From Gammaproteobacteria bacterium (lineage in GTDB: Bacteria > Pseudomonadota > Gammaproteobacteria > Beggiatoales > Beggiatoaceae), in the NCBI GenBank assembly GCA_003645255.1, contig QNES01000027.1:1-32637 (forward strand): a DNA stretch of 32,637 bases, written 5' to 3'. The position numbers and the translations under genes were made by a program. Positions 32,515-32,637 of this stretch are shown in pieces; the stretch's first letter is position 1; each line of letters begins with the position of its first letter. Below the pieces are notes generated by a model. That model saw nothing but the letters and a program-made list of their open reading frames with translations. It did no database searches and was not told the DNA's origin.

Positions 32515-32637
32515 AAAGGGTGTGTCCCACCTATCCAACGGGCTAGATTTCATAAATAATTGATTTTTAATGAAAAAATACCGTTTTGGCTCGAATTTGC
32601 AACCTCTCAAAAAATGGGACTGCAAATTTTTCTCAAT

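Overview
The window looks like a piece of a low-GC gammaproteobacterial chromosome from a sulfur-oxidising Beggiatoaceae/Thiotrichales-type organism. Three things point there: proteobacterial housekeeping genes (tsaD, htpX, thrB of the homoserine-kinase APH type, metZ); anaerobic respiration modules for nitrate and probably sulfur compounds; and very abundant short repeats, notably TAACTGA heptamer arrays of the kind reported as characteristic of marine Beggiatoaceae. No rRNA, tRNA or CRISPR array was recognised. The taxonomic call is an inference from gene content and repeats, not from a marker gene.

Layout. 1-4.9 kb: a TnpB transposase tail, MITE-like inverted repeats, an uncharacterised protein, tsaD, a heptosyltransferase-like GT9 gene, and a secreted cysteine-rich protein behind a near-consensus sigma-70 promoter. 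5.7-13.3 kb: a narCGHJI operon for membrane-bound nitrate reductase, starting with a membrane-anchored dihaem cytochrome c; palindromic repeats sit at the narG-narH and narH-narJ junctions and after narI. 13.5-17 kb: a small secreted protein, then a graveyard of gene remnants (a fragment of a large surface or usher-like protein, two broken transposases, RhuM and DUF433 remnants, a VapC toxin with its middle deleted) ending in an apparently intact VapB antitoxin. 17.2-20.8 kb, all on the minus strand: a DUF2064-type nucleotidyltransferase-like gene, thrB, htpX, a PGRP-type amidase and an overlapping two-helix membrane protein. 21.5-27.3 kb: a Tat-exported molybdopterin oxidoreductase of the Psr/Phs/Sre class with a four-cluster Fe-S subunit, an NrfD-type membrane subunit, a TorD-like chaperone and a probable HybE-like chaperone. 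27.1-32.5 kb: a membrane protein that overlaps the HybE-like gene tail to tail, metZ, a putative AbiC-type phage abortive-infection protein, and an MsbA-type ABC exporter.

The two molybdoenzyme operons suggest that quinol oxidation can be coupled either to nitrate in the cytoplasm (NarGHI) or to a sulfur compound in the periplasm (Psr-like; the direction of catalysis cannot be fixed from sequence). The most unusual feature of the window is its repeat ecology: several unrelated palindromic families and heptamer arrays sit exactly at gene ends, in places supplying the last codons and stop codon of one gene and the leader of the next. No entirely new multi-gene system is evident. The best leads are the molybdoenzyme operon with both TorD-like and HybE-like chaperones, the signal-less amidase with its overlapping membrane partner, the AbiC-like protein, and the composite repeats.
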